Source of the DNA: Galbitalea sp036495225
GTDB lineage: Bacteria; Actinomycetota; Actinomycetes; Actinomycetales; Microbacteriaceae
Length of the DNA stretch: 14,761 bases
Direction of reading: 5' to 3'
NCBI GenBank assembly: GCA_036495225.1
Contig: DASXNG010000065.1
Span: 1 to 14,761 of the forward strand
Positions 1 through 6,788 of the stretch are shown one piece after another. Position 1 is the first letter of the stretch. Each line of letters starts with the position of its first letter. The notes below the pieces were generated by a model. The model was given only the letters and a program-made list of their open reading frames with translations. It made no database searches and had not been told where the DNA came from. The position numbers and the translations under genes were made by a program.

Positions 1-374
1 TCAGCGCGTGCGGCGATCGCCATGGCGATCGCGGATGTTGTGGTTCCGACATCGAGAATGATGGTCTGGCCAGACTCCACGAGTGCCGCAGCGCTCGCGC
101 CGATCTCACTTTTTTGAGTTGCCCAGGCTTGTGCCGTCTGCTCGAACGGCAATTCTGGCGAACGTTTAGCGCCCGACCGGGTCGCCGTCGCGCCGCCGTG
201 GATTCGGGTGACGCGGGACTCCTTTGCGAGCGCGTCGAGATCGGCACGCAGAGTGACTTCGGAGATTCCGAAGCGATCGCTGAGGTCGGCCACCCGCACG
301 AATCCACGCTCCTCGATCAATTCCACGATGCGTTCGCGGCGCACCGTCGCGGGCAGGGTCGACTCGATCGGCAT
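1..374 (-). CDS. DeoR-family sugar-metabolism transcriptional repressor (3' end cut by window edge)
   Basis: The first 124 codons are present, read leftward from ATG 374-372; the stop lies outside the window. Residues about 10-65 form a DeoR-type winged helix-turn-helix, with RRERIVELIEERGFVRVADL followed by the recognition-helix segment FGISEVTLRADLDAL and the family-typical turn RIHGGA. After this the sugar-phosphate-sensing domain begins, with the phosphate-loop pattern ILDVGTTTSA near the cut. DeoR regulators of this kind usually repress adjacent sugar operons and are released by a phosphorylated sugar. This gene is divergent from galT-galK, 113 bp away, so I infer it controls galactose use, perhaps sensing galactose-1-phosphate or a related phosphate ester; the sequence does not show the ligand. 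No Shine-Dalgarno sequence precedes the ATG, and a TTGACA/AACAAT promoter ends 6 nt before it, suggesting a leaderless mRNA. Confidence 0.9.
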   Translation of the reverse strand, partial: MPIESTLPATVRRERIVELIEERGFVRVADLSDRFGISEVTLRADLDALAKESRVTRIHGGATATRSGAKRSPELPFEQTAQAWATQKSEIGASAAALVESGQTIILDVGTTTSAIAMAIAARA

Positions 375-412
375 ACGTTTATTGTTGATTGTTTGCGTTT
401 TATTGTCAATTG
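375..412 (-). promoter_or_regulatory. Leaderless promoter of the DeoR gene overlapping tandem putative DeoR operators
   Basis: On the minus strand a perfect -35 TTGACA (409-404), a 17-bp spacer and a -10 AACAAT (386-381) are followed after 6 nt by the ATG at 374. The same stretch holds two similar direct repeats on the plus strand: CGTTTATTGTTGATTG (376-391) and CGTTTTATTGTCAATTG (396-412), offset 20-21 bp, about two helical turns. AT-rich direct repeats with TTTATTG/ATTGT cores are typical of DeoR-family operators. The repeats cover both promoter boxes, fitting autorepression, and lie upstream of galT. The galT promoter itself is not clear; no well-spaced box pair stood out. Confidence 0.6.
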
Positions 413-487
413 CGGCACGCTATCTTGTGAATTCGTAAGTTTGGCATTCGCTCACACCACCATGCCACCGATCCATGAGGAGCCCCG

Positions 488-1606
488 ATGAGTGGCATTG
501 CAAAACGCCCATACGTCATGGCCGACGGCCGCGAGCTCATCTACTTCGACGATGCCGACACGCTCTTGCCGCCAGACCGCAAGCCGGATGTTCGTGCGCT
601 CGACTCTCGCCCAGAGACAGCGACGATGCGTCAGGACCCGCTCACCGGTGACTGGATCTCCATCGCCGCCGCTCGTCAGGGCAGGGTCTTCCTGCCGCCG
701 GCCGACCGCGACCCGCTTGCGCCGGCCAGCGCATCCAATCCGTCTGAAATCCCCGACAACTACGACGTCGTGGTGTTCGAGAACCGCTCGCCGTCGTTTG
801 GACCCGACCTCGGTGCGACGTATTCGGTTGCCGACCTCGAGACCATCGGCCTCGGTCGCTCACTGCCCGCAGCAGGTCGATGCGAAGTCGTGTGCTTCAG
901 CCCCAACTCGATGGGGTCGTTCGGCGCCCTCAGCGACTCGCGCGCGAGAACCATCATCGAAGCCTGGGCGGACCGCACCGCGGCGCTCTCGGCGATGCCA
1001 GGAATTCGCGAGGTGTTCCCCTTCGAGAACCGTGGCGAGGCAATCGGCGTGACCCTCCATCATCCTCACGGCCAGATCTACGCCTACCCGTACGTGACCC
1101 CGCGAACCCAGCGACTGCTCGATGCGGTCGAACGATTCGACGGCGACCTGTTCGCGAGCATCCTCGACTTTGAAAGCCAGTCCGAACGCGTGCTTCTTCG
1201 AGGGGAGCACTGGATCGCGTTCGTGCCCTTCGCCGCGCGGTGGCCGATCGAGGTTCACGTGCTGCCGCTCCGACACGTGCCGGACTTCGCCGAGACCAAC
1301 GACGGGGAGCGGGCCGAACTCGCGACCATGTACCCGAGACTGCTTCGAGGCCTCGACGCGCTCTACGATTCGCCCACTCCGTACATCGCCGCCTGGCACC
1401 AGGCGCCTGTCGACGTCGGCAGAGAAGGAATCAGGATGATGCTCCAGCTGACCTCCCCGCGACGTGCCGCAGATAGGCTCAAGTTCCTCGCGGGATCGGA
1501 GGCGGCAATGGGCGCGTGGATCGGCGACGTAGTGCCGGAGGCAACTGCTGCCGCGTTGCGTGCGGCGTTGGAGCGAGCGGACTCAAGAGAGGTGACGGCA
1601 CAGTGA
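488..1606 (+). CDS. galT: Galactose-1-phosphate uridylyltransferase, zinc-ligand-poor variant
   Basis: This enzyme exchanges UMP between UDP-glucose and galactose-1-phosphate in the Leloir pathway in the cytoplasm. The 372-aa product has the HIT-superfamily active site HHPHGQ at residues 191-196; His194 corresponds to the uridylylated His166 of E. coli GalT. FENRSPSFG (97-105) and FENRGEAIG (179-187) are family hallmarks, and the C-terminal half holds the EVHVLPLRH block. The ATG at 488 follows an AGGAG Shine-Dalgarno at 478-482. The zinc site is odd: the CPLCP-type loop is DPLAP at 75-79, and the position of E. coli His115 is Ser141 (CFSPNS), so only the His of the HPH motif (His192) remains. 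Its stop overlaps the galK GTG (GTGA), implying translational coupling. Confidence 0.96.
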   Translation: MSGIAKRPYVMADGRELIYFDDADTLLPPDRKPDVRALDSRPETATMRQDPLTGDWISIAAARQGRVFLPPADRDPLAPASASNPSEIPDNYDVVVFENRSPSFGPDLGATYSVADLETIGLGRSLPAAGRCEVVCFSPNSMGSFGALSDSRARTIIEAWADRTAALSAMPGIREVFPFENRGEAIGVTLHHPHGQIYAYPYVTPRTQRLLDAVERFDGDLFASILDFESQSERVLLRGEHWIAFVPFAARWPIEVHVLPLRHVPDFAETNDGERAELATMYPRLLRGLDALYDSPTPYIAAWHQAPVDVGREGIRMMLQLTSPRRAADRLKFLAGSEAAMGAWIGDVVPEATAAALRAALERADSREVTAQ

Positions 1607-2763
1607 GCGACCTCAGAGACGAGGCGGCAACCGCTTTCGAGCAGGCCTTCGGGGCGGAGCCGGACGGAATCTGGTCGGCGCCAGGACGAGTCAACCTCAT
1701 CGGAGAGCACACCGACTACAACCTCGGGTTCGTCCTCCCTTTCGCGATCAACCGGCGAACCTTCGCCGCGCTCCGTCTGCGGGATGATCGGATCGCGCGC
1801 GTGGCGAGCGCCTTCTCGGGAGAGATAGTCGAAATCGATCTCGCCGACCTCCGCCCGGAGAACCTCGGTGGTTGGGCAGCGTATCCTCTCGGTGTCGCTT
1901 GGGCGCTCGGACAGCGCGGAGCCGACCTCAGCGCAGTGCCAGGCTTCGACATCTTCATTGAGTCCGAGGTCCCCGTCGGCGCCGGGCTGTCATCGTCGGC
2001 GGCGATCGAAAGTGCGGTCGCGTTAGCGCTCTCGGAGGCGTGGCGGCTCGACCTCGATCGGGCGGCTCTCGCGCGCATTGGCCAGCTCGCCGAAAACGTT
2101 GCGGTCGGCGCACCCACCGGCATCATGGACCAGTCGGCCTCGCTACTGGGGAGGCCGAATTCTGCGGTCTTCCTCGACTGTCGGAGCCTCGACGCAAAGA
2201 TAGTGGATCTCGGATTCGACGAAGCTGCTCTCGCCGTGCTCGTCATCGACACGGGGGTGAGTCATGCTCACGCGACGGGTGGGTACGCAGAACGTCGTGC
2301 GTCCTGTGAACTCGGCGCAGCGCTGCTGGGTGTTGAATCCTTGCGCGACGTCGGGGTAGTCGACCTGCCGCGAGCGCGGGCGAACCTCGATGACGTCACC
2401 TTCCGCCGTGTGCGTCACGTCATCACGGAGAACCAGCGAGTGCTCGATACCGTCTCGACACTGAGTTCGTTCGGGCCGAGCGCAATCGGTGAGCTGCTCG
2501 ACGCATCCCATCGCTCCATGCGCGACGACTTCGAGATCTCGGTCCCCGAGTTGGATCTTGCCGTCGAGACAGCGCAAGCGAACGGCGCGATCGGCGCGCG
2601 CATGACCGGTGGCGGTTTTGGGGGCGCCGCGATTGCGTTGGTGACCCGCGACGAGGTTAGCCGCGTACAGGTCGCGCTGGACGGCGCGTTCTCCGAACAT
2701 GGACTGGCCGTACCGGACACCTTTGTGGTTACTCCCTCGATGGGAGCAATCAGGGAGCGCTAA
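1603..2763 (+). CDS. galK: Galactokinase (GHMP kinase)
   Basis: Galactokinase phosphorylates alpha-D-galactose with ATP to galactose-1-phosphate, the substrate of the GalT encoded just upstream. The 386-aa length is normal for the family. All three GHMP-kinase motifs are visible: the galactokinase signature GRVNLIGEHTDYN (28-40), the ATP-binding loop PVGAGLSSSA (124-133) and the C-terminal TGGGFGGA (335-342). The segment VGAPTGIMDQSAS contains the expected catalytic Asp region. I chose GTG 1603 because it overlaps the galT stop as GTGA, is preceded by a purine-rich AGAGAGG, and places the signature at the usual distance from the N terminus; the frame is open further upstream inside galT, but that is not coding. 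No terminator is obvious after the TAA at 2761-2763. Confidence 0.97.
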   Translation: MSDLRDEAATAFEQAFGAEPDGIWSAPGRVNLIGEHTDYNLGFVLPFAINRRTFAALRLRDDRIARVASAFSGEIVEIDLADLRPENLGGWAAYPLGVAWALGQRGADLSAVPGFDIFIESEVPVGAGLSSSAAIESAVALALSEAWRLDLDRAALARIGQLAENVAVGAPTGIMDQSASLLGRPNSAVFLDCRSLDAKIVDLGFDEAALAVLVIDTGVSHAHATGGYAERRASCELGAALLGVESLRDVGVVDLPRARANLDDVTFRRVRHVITENQRVLDTVSTLSSFGPSAIGELLDASHRSMRDDFEISVPELDLAVETAQANGAIGARMTGGGFGGAAIALVTRDEVSRVQVALDGAFSEHGLAVPDTFVVTPSMGAIRER

Positions 2764-2836
2764 CTCGCTGTCGCCAGTATGACCAACTGCTGGGTCGTGC
2801 GCGGCTCCGCCTCAGCCATCCGTTTCCAGGATTACC

Positions 2837-2882
2837 TTCACCGAGAACGCGCGCGTGCAATAATCTGCGTATGGATGCAGAT
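2837..2882 (+). promoter_or_regulatory. Leaderless promoter and candidate metal-repressor operator of the ArsR-CDF operon
   Basis: A -35-like TTCACC (2837-2842), a 16-bp spacer and a good -10 AATAAT (2859-2864) end 6 nt before the ATG at 2871, and no Shine-Dalgarno is present, so transcription probably starts at or next to the ATG. An exact inverted repeat, ATCTGC (2863-2868) and GCAGAT (2877-2882) with an 8-bp spacer, spans the -10 end and the start codon. A repressor bound there would block initiation. ArsR/SmtB proteins typically bind imperfect 12-2-12 inverted repeats, so the true site may be longer and less regular than this core. Confidence 0.55.
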
Positions 2883-3251
2883 AAGCAGGTTTGCGGACGA
2901 GAGCCGGACAGCCAGTTCGTCGAACTAGCGGTCGAGGTCTTCTCGATGTTGGCAGACGCGACCCGAGTGCGCATCGTTCTCGCGCTTCGGGACGGCGAAC
3001 TCTCAGTCAATCGACTTGCCGAAATTCTCGAGAAGTCACCAGCCGCGGTATCGCAGCACCTCGCGAAGCTACGCCTCGCTCGAGTGGTGACCACCCGCCA
3101 GGAAGCGCAACGGGTGTACTACCGTCTCGAGAACGAACACGCGTCGAAGCTCGTGTCGGACGCCATCTTCCAGGCGGAGCACTCGCTCGGCGGAACTCCC
3201 CGACACCACCACTCGGTCCAGACTCAGTCGACCCAGACGGATGTCTCGTGA
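2871..3251 (+). CDS. ArsR/SmtB-family metal-sensing repressor, KmtR-like (Ni/Co)
   Basis: The 126-aa protein has the ArsR winged helix, with FSMLADATRVRIVLAL (24-39) and the recognition segment SPAAVSQHLAKLRLARVV. Members repress metal-efflux genes and leave DNA when metal binds. The C-terminal part, RLENEH (85-90), DAIFQAEH (97-104) and PRHHH (110-114), closely follows what I recall of Mycobacterium tuberculosis KmtR, whose Ni/Co ligands are His88, Glu101, His102, His110 and His111. Here the matching residues are His90, Glu103, His104, His112 and His113, a constant offset of two. The ATG at 2871 has no Shine-Dalgarno and is probably read leaderless. The stop overlaps the downstream CDF exporter (GTGA), so regulator and probable target share one mRNA. 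Ni/Co specificity is inferred from ligand conservation; zinc remains possible. Confidence 0.9.
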   Translation: MDADKQVCGREPDSQFVELAVEVFSMLADATRVRIVLALRDGELSVNRLAEILEKSPAAVSQHLAKLRLARVVTTRQEAQRVYYRLENEHASKLVSDAIFQAEHSLGGTPRHHHSVQTQSTQTDVS

Positions 3252-4294
3252 GCGAACACGAGCACACGCGCGCTCACACTCACCATGACCATGACCATGA
3301 CCACGACCACGGGCCTGGCGGTCACTCCCACCCGACCGGCATTCGCGGATTCCTCTATGGGCTGTTTGTCCCCCACAGCCACGATGCCGCCGACTCGATC
3401 GACGACGCCCTGGAAGCAAGCAGCGCGGGTATCCGCGCGTTGAAGATCAGTCTCTTCGTTCTCCTGGGCACGACTCTCCTGCAGTTCGCGATCCTCCTGA
3501 TCAGCGGGTCCGTCGCGCTGCTTGCTGACACGATCCACAACTTCTCTGACGCCCTGACCGCTGTTCCCCTGTGGATTGCGTTTGTACTCGCTCGACGCGT
3601 CCCAACCCGGCGTTACAACTTTGGGTACGGTCGCGCAGAAGATTTGGCTGGCATCTTCATCGTGGCAGTTGTCGCACTCTCCGCGATCGTGGCCGGGTGG
3701 GAGGCGATCACCAGACTGTTCCATCCCCAGACGCTGCACAATCTCGGATGGGTCATCGCGGCCGGTGTCATCGGATTCGCGGGCAACGAGATCGTCGCCG
3801 TGTATCGAATTCGGGTCGGACGGAAGATCGGGTCCGCCGCGCTCGTCGCGGACGGCGTGCACGCCCGCCTCGACGGCTTCACGTCCCTGTCCGTGGTTGT
3901 CGGCGCGGTCGGCGTGCTGCTCGGATTCCCGCTGGCAGACCCCATCATTGGCCTGCTGATCGCGGCATCCATCCTGATCTTGCTATGGGGAACGGTACGC
4001 AGCATCGGTCGTCGGCTGATGGATGGCGTCGAACCCGACCTTCTCGAGCGGGCCGAACACGCGCTCGAGCACACCGCCGGAGTGATCGCCGTGCCGTCGG
4101 TAAAGCTCAGGTGGGTCGGTCATCGCCTACAGGGAAGCGCGGTCATCCAGGTCGGCGAGATGAGTCTCGCCGACGCCGAACGCATTACTCACGATGCTCA
4201 ACACGAACTTGCCCATGCGCTACCCAACCTCGATATGTTCGACATTGGCGCGACAACAAGCGCCGAGGCGCCGATGCCGCCGCACAGCCACTAG
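3248..4294 (+). CDS. Cation diffusion facilitator (CDF) metal exporter
   Basis: CDF proteins export divalent metals (Zn, Co, Ni, Cd) from the cytoplasm in exchange for protons. The 348-aa product starts at GTG 3248, overlapping the arsR-type gene by 4 bp. It has a cytosolic His/Asp-rich N terminus (HTHHDHDHDHDHG, about residues 12-24), six predicted membrane segments between about 58 and 255, and a C-terminal cytoplasmic domain. The transport-site tetrad is visible as His97-x3-Asp101 (HNFSD, helix 2) and His205-x3-Asp209 (HARLD, helix 5), the HD-HD arrangement common in Zn and Co/Ni CDFs. LLADTIHNFSDALTAVPLWI is the family signature region. Pairing with a KmtR-like repressor favours Ni/Co efflux, as KmtR controls a CDF gene in M. 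tuberculosis; substrate is inference. The gene ends 6 bp before the convergent AKR stop. Confidence 0.93.
   Translation: MSEHEHTRAHTHHDHDHDHDHGPGGHSHPTGIRGFLYGLFVPHSHDAADSIDDALEASSAGIRALKISLFVLLGTTLLQFAILLISGSVALLADTIHNFSDALTAVPLWIAFVLARRVPTRRYNFGYGRAEDLAGIFIVAVVALSAIVAGWEAITRLFHPQTLHNLGWVIAAGVIGFAGNEIVAVYRIRVGRKIGSAALVADGVHARLDGFTSLSVVVGAVGVLLGFPLADPIIGLLIAASILILLWGTVRSIGRRLMDGVEPDLLERAEHALEHTAGVIAVPSVKLRWVGHRLQGSAVIQVGEMSLADAERITHDAQHELAHALPNLDMFDIGATTSAEAPMPPHSH
3284..3307 (+). repeat. In-frame hexanucleotide repeat encoding (His-Asp)4
   Basis: Four consecutive CAYGAC hexamers (three CATGAC, then CACGAC) code for the His-Asp run in the CDF N-terminal metal-binding tail. The near-identical DNA copies could expand or contract by slippage in 6-bp steps without breaking the frame. 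Confidence 0.8.
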
Positions 4295-4300
4295 AGCCTC

Positions 4301-5227
4301 CTAGGGGAGCAGGTGACCCGACGTGGTGAACAGTCGGTACCACTCCTCGCGTGACAGGCGGAGGTCTGAACCGGCCGCCGACTCGGTGACTCGCTCGGGC
4401 TTCGTTGTGCCGAGGACCACCTGCATATTGGCCGGGTGCCTCGTAATCCACGCAACCGCGATACCCGTCGGTGTCACACCATGGGCTGCCGCGATCTCGT
4501 CGAGGGCGTCGTTCAGTGGTCCGTAGTTTTCGCGGTCGCCGATGAAGACCCCGTCGAAGAACCCCTTCTGGAACGGTGACCAGGCCTGAAGTGTGATGTC
4601 GTGCAGGCGGGCGTAATCGAGGATGCCGTTGTCGCGATCAATGGACTGGTCCAGTCCCGCCATGTTCGCTGTCACCTCGGCGGCGATGAGTGGCGAGTGC
4701 GTGATGCTCAGCTGGACCTGGTTGAAGACCAGCGGCTGCTTCACCGAATGCTTCAGAAGCTCGATCTGCCCCGGCGTCTGATTCGACACACCGAAGTTGC
4801 GAACCTTGCCTGAGCTTTGCAGCGAATCGAATGCGGCAGCGACCTCGTCCGGTTCCACGAGTGCATCGGGGCGGTGCAGCAGGAGGACGTCGAGATAGTC
4901 GATTTGCAGTGCGGCCAACGATTTGTCGACCGAGCTCAGGATGTGCTCCGTCGAGAAGTCCCAGAAACCGTTCCTGATTCCCACCTTCGACTGGATGATG
5001 ACCGACTCGCGCTCTGCGGGACTGAACGTGATCGCGTCGCCAAAGCGCCGCTCGCATCCGTGGTCGCCGCCGTACACATCGGCGTGATCGAAAAAGTTGA
5101 TACCGGCGTCACGAGCTGCACCGACGAGCGCACGGACGGCCTGGTCGTCGAGCTCCAAAATGCGCATCAGCCCCAGAATGATGTTCGACGCCTCGAGCGT
5201 CGTCTGGTGCGGGGTAAAGGTTTTCAT
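4301..5227 (-). CDS. Aldo/keto reductase, YdhF-type
   Basis: This 308-aa cytoplasmic NADPH-dependent oxidoreductase has the AKR (alpha/beta)8 barrel pattern. The catalytic tetrad is readable: Asp47 and Tyr52 in FFDHADVYGG, Lys81 in IIQSKVG, and His118 in LLLHRPD. SSGKVRNFGVSN and the cofactor-binding C-terminal VVLGTTKPERV are present. DHADVYGG, HRPD and the ending EEWYRLF resemble E. coli YdhF more than classical aldose reductases. The physiological substrate cannot be read from sequence. The ATG at 5227 has a GGAAGA Shine-Dalgarno just upstream, 21 bp after the stop of the TetR gene on the same strand, so the two probably form an operon with the repressor first. Its 3' end meets the CDF gene tail to tail with a 6-bp gap and no obvious terminator. 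Confidence 0.93.
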   Translation of the reverse strand: MKTFTPHQTTLEASNIILGLMRILELDDQAVRALVGAARDAGINFFDHADVYGGDHGCERRFGDAITFSPAERESVIIQSKVGIRNGFWDFSTEHILSSVDKSLAALQIDYLDVLLLHRPDALVEPDEVAAAFDSLQSSGKVRNFGVSNQTPGQIELLKHSVKQPLVFNQVQLSITHSPLIAAEVTANMAGLDQSIDRDNGILDYARLHDITLQAWSPFQKGFFDGVFIGDRENYGPLNDALDEIAAAHGVTPTGIAVAWITRHPANMQVVLGTTKPERVTESAAGSDLRLSREEWYRLFTTSGHLLP

Positions 5228-5248
5228 TCTTCCATTCTCATTTCTTCT

Positions 5249-5854
5249 TCATCGGTTGGCTGAAGCGGCAATGCCGGGCCAGCACACGCTCATGATGTCC
5301 ACCGGCAGCTGATCGGTCAGCGGCTGGTGCTGATACATCAAGCGGTGGTAGATCGGAGCGAACAGCACATCGGCAACCGCGTCGTAGTCCAGGCCGGGCC
5401 GCACTTCACCGCGACGCACTCCCTCAACCAGCAACTGCGTTATCGCGCGACGACGCGGTGCCAGCCAGTCGTCCACGAGGGCGATAGCAACTGCCTGGTC
5501 TGCCACGGCCGCGGCCGTCAAGCCGCGGAGTAGTGCGCCGGCCGCCGTGTCACGGAAAAGTGACACCAACCCCCCAAGGTATTCGTGCAGTGCTTCGTGA
5601 GTCGTCTCGGAAGCCGGAGACTCAATCGTGTCGTGTGAGCGATCGAGGAGACCTTCGAGCAGAACCGATGCTGCCGATGGCCACCACTTATACAACGTGG
5701 TGCGACTCACTCCAGCGCGCGCTGCGATCGCGTCCACGCTCGCGCCGGCAGCGCCCTCGAGGGCGAGTTCTGCAGCCGCATCGAGAATGGCGCGGCGCGC
5801 GCTTTCGCTGCGGGGCCGTCCTCGACGCGATAACTCTTGCGAATTACTGGACAC
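5249..5854 (-). CDS. TetR-family transcriptional repressor
   Basis: The 201-aa product has an N-terminal TetR DNA-binding domain: RGRPRSESARRAILDAA (11-27) followed by the helix-turn-helix around 40-59, containing IAARAGVSRTTLYKWWPSA. The C-terminal ligand-binding half is variable and contains AVADVLFAPIYHRLM, a common TetR C-terminal pattern. I chose GTG 5854 because RGRPR then sits about 10 residues in, as usual, and a TATACT -10 box ends exactly 7 nt upstream, suggesting a leaderless transcript. An in-frame ATG at 5908 would add 18 odd hydrophobic residues and overlap the divergent start codon. The gene precedes the aldo/keto reductase and faces the dehydrogenase-DUF1275 operon, so I infer it controls both; the inducer is unknown. 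Confidence 0.92.
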   Translation of the reverse strand: MSSNSQELSRRGRPRSESARRAILDAAAELALEGAAGASVDAIAARAGVSRTTLYKWWPSAASVLLEGLLDRSHDTIESPASETTHEALHEYLGGLVSLFRDTAAGALLRGLTAAAVADQAVAIALVDDWLAPRRRAITQLLVEGVRRGEVRPGLDYDAVADVLFAPIYHRLMYQHQPLTDQLPVDIMSVCWPGIAASANR

Positions 5855-5890
5855 GTTGTACAGTATATGGAGCAACCCGGCAAAACACAA
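5837..5890. promoter_or_regulatory. Overlapping divergent promoters with imperfect palindromic operator
   Basis: Leftward: TTGTGT (5890-5885), 17-bp spacer, TATACT (5867-5862), then 7 nt to the TetR GTG at 5854. Rightward: TTGCGA (5837-5842), 16-bp spacer, TACAGT (5859-5864), giving a leader of roughly 36 nt that carries the GAGGAAG Shine-Dalgarno of the dehydrogenase gene. The two -10 boxes overlap. An imperfect palindrome at 5855-5876 (outer arms GTTG and CAAC, centre TATA, 7 of 11 pairs matching) covers both -10 boxes, the expected place for a TetR operator acting on both directions. Confidence 0.5.
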
Positions 5891-5906
5891 CGCAACTGAG
5901 GAAGTC

Positions 5907-6788
5907 ATGTCCGATACGTCGAATTCACAAAACACCACCCGCCGAGTCGCGGTACTGGGTACCGGAACCATGGGGGCCGCGATGGCTCGCTCCCTTCTCA
6001 GGGCGCACTTCCAGATAACCGTCTGGAACCGCAGCCCCGAAAAGGCGAAGCCGCTAGTTGACGCAGGCGCTCGTCTGGCATCCGACCCGGCCGACGCCGT
6101 CCACGATGCGGATGTCGTGCTCACGATGCTGTTCGACCAGGAGGCCGTGCTCGAGGTCGCCGCCGAGTTCCTGCCGGCCGCGCCGGAGGGAGCAATCTGG
6201 ATGCAGAGCAGCACGATCGGTCGCGCAGGAATGCACGCGGTCGCCGAGGCCGCCTCCCCCTTCCACCTCGCTGTGGTCGACGCACCAGTGCTCGGCACGA
6301 AGGATCCCGCCGAGCATGCGGCACTGACCGTACTGGCCTCGGGCGAAGACGAAGCCGTCGCCGCACTGCAACCAGTGTTCGATGCGATCGGGTCGAAGAC
6401 GATTGACGTCGGAGAACGTGTGGGCGCAGCATCCGATCTCAAGCTCGTGTGCAACACCTGGGTTGGCAGCCTCACCGCGGGCACAGCAGAGTCGATCGCG
6501 CTCTCCCGCGCATACGGGCTCGAGCCGACGCAGTTCCTTGATGCGATCACCGGCTCGGCGTCGGACAGCGCCTATGCGCACGTTAAAGGCGCGACCATCC
6601 TCGAGGAACGACGAGCCCCGCAGTTCGCCCTCAATGGACTGCTGAAAGACCTCCGCCTCGCCCGGGCGACCGTGGGTGGTTCGACTGCAACGCCGTATCT
6701 TGACGCGCTCGAGCACATCTACACCTCCGCGAGCGAGAGCGGGCACGGCAATGAGGACGTCGCCTGGGTGTACGACGCAATCGCATGA
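5907..6788 (+). CDS. NAD(P)-dependent oxidoreductase of the 3-hydroxyisobutyrate dehydrogenase family
   Basis: Beta-hydroxyacid dehydrogenases oxidise or reduce small hydroxyacid/semialdehyde pairs in the cytoplasm. The 293-aa length is typical. The N-terminal Rossmann domain shows VLGTGTMGAAMA with GxGxxG at 18-23 and WNRSPEKA after the second strand. The substrate motif appears as DAPVLGT (125-131) rather than the classical DAPVSGG, and the catalytic Lys179 with Asn183 lies in SDLKLVCN. Substrate is not predictable; the variant motif argues against calling it a true 3-hydroxyisobutyrate dehydrogenase. The ATG at 5907 has a clear GAGGAAG Shine-Dalgarno at 5898-5904. The stop overlaps the start of the DUF1275 gene as ATGA, so the two are translationally coupled. 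Transcription is divergent from the TetR gene over 52 bp. Confidence 0.93.
   Translation: MSDTSNSQNTTRRVAVLGTGTMGAAMARSLLRAHFQITVWNRSPEKAKPLVDAGARLASDPADAVHDADVVLTMLFDQEAVLEVAAEFLPAAPEGAIWMQSSTIGRAGMHAVAEAASPFHLAVVDAPVLGTKDPAEHAALTVLASGEDEAVAALQPVFDAIGSKTIDVGERVGAASDLKLVCNTWVGSLTAGTAESIALSRAYGLEPTQFLDAITGSASDSAYAHVKGATILEERRAPQFALNGLLKDLRLARATVGGSTATPYLDALEHIYTSASESGHGNEDVAWVYDAIA

Noticed and set aside
409..426. TATCTT (421-426) as the galT -10 box
   Set aside because: The nearest -35-like TTGTCA (403-408) is only 12 bp away, too close for a normal promoter; the galT promoter is left uncalled.
4295..4308. CTCC-TAGG-GGAG inverted repeat between the CDF and AKR stops as a bidirectional terminator
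   Set aside because: The arms are 4 bp, largely the CCTAGG palindrome, with no T-tract on either side.
5906..5908. ATG on the minus strand as an alternative TetR start
   Set aside because: It would overlap the divergent gene's ATG and add 18 residues that run through both promoters; no ribosome-binding site is present.
5855..6550. N-terminal extension of the first TetR frame to a much longer 433-codon protein
   Set aside because: The extra part is antisense to the dehydrogenase gene and of Ser/Ala/Arg-rich shadow composition; the TetR domain begins naturally at GTG 5854.
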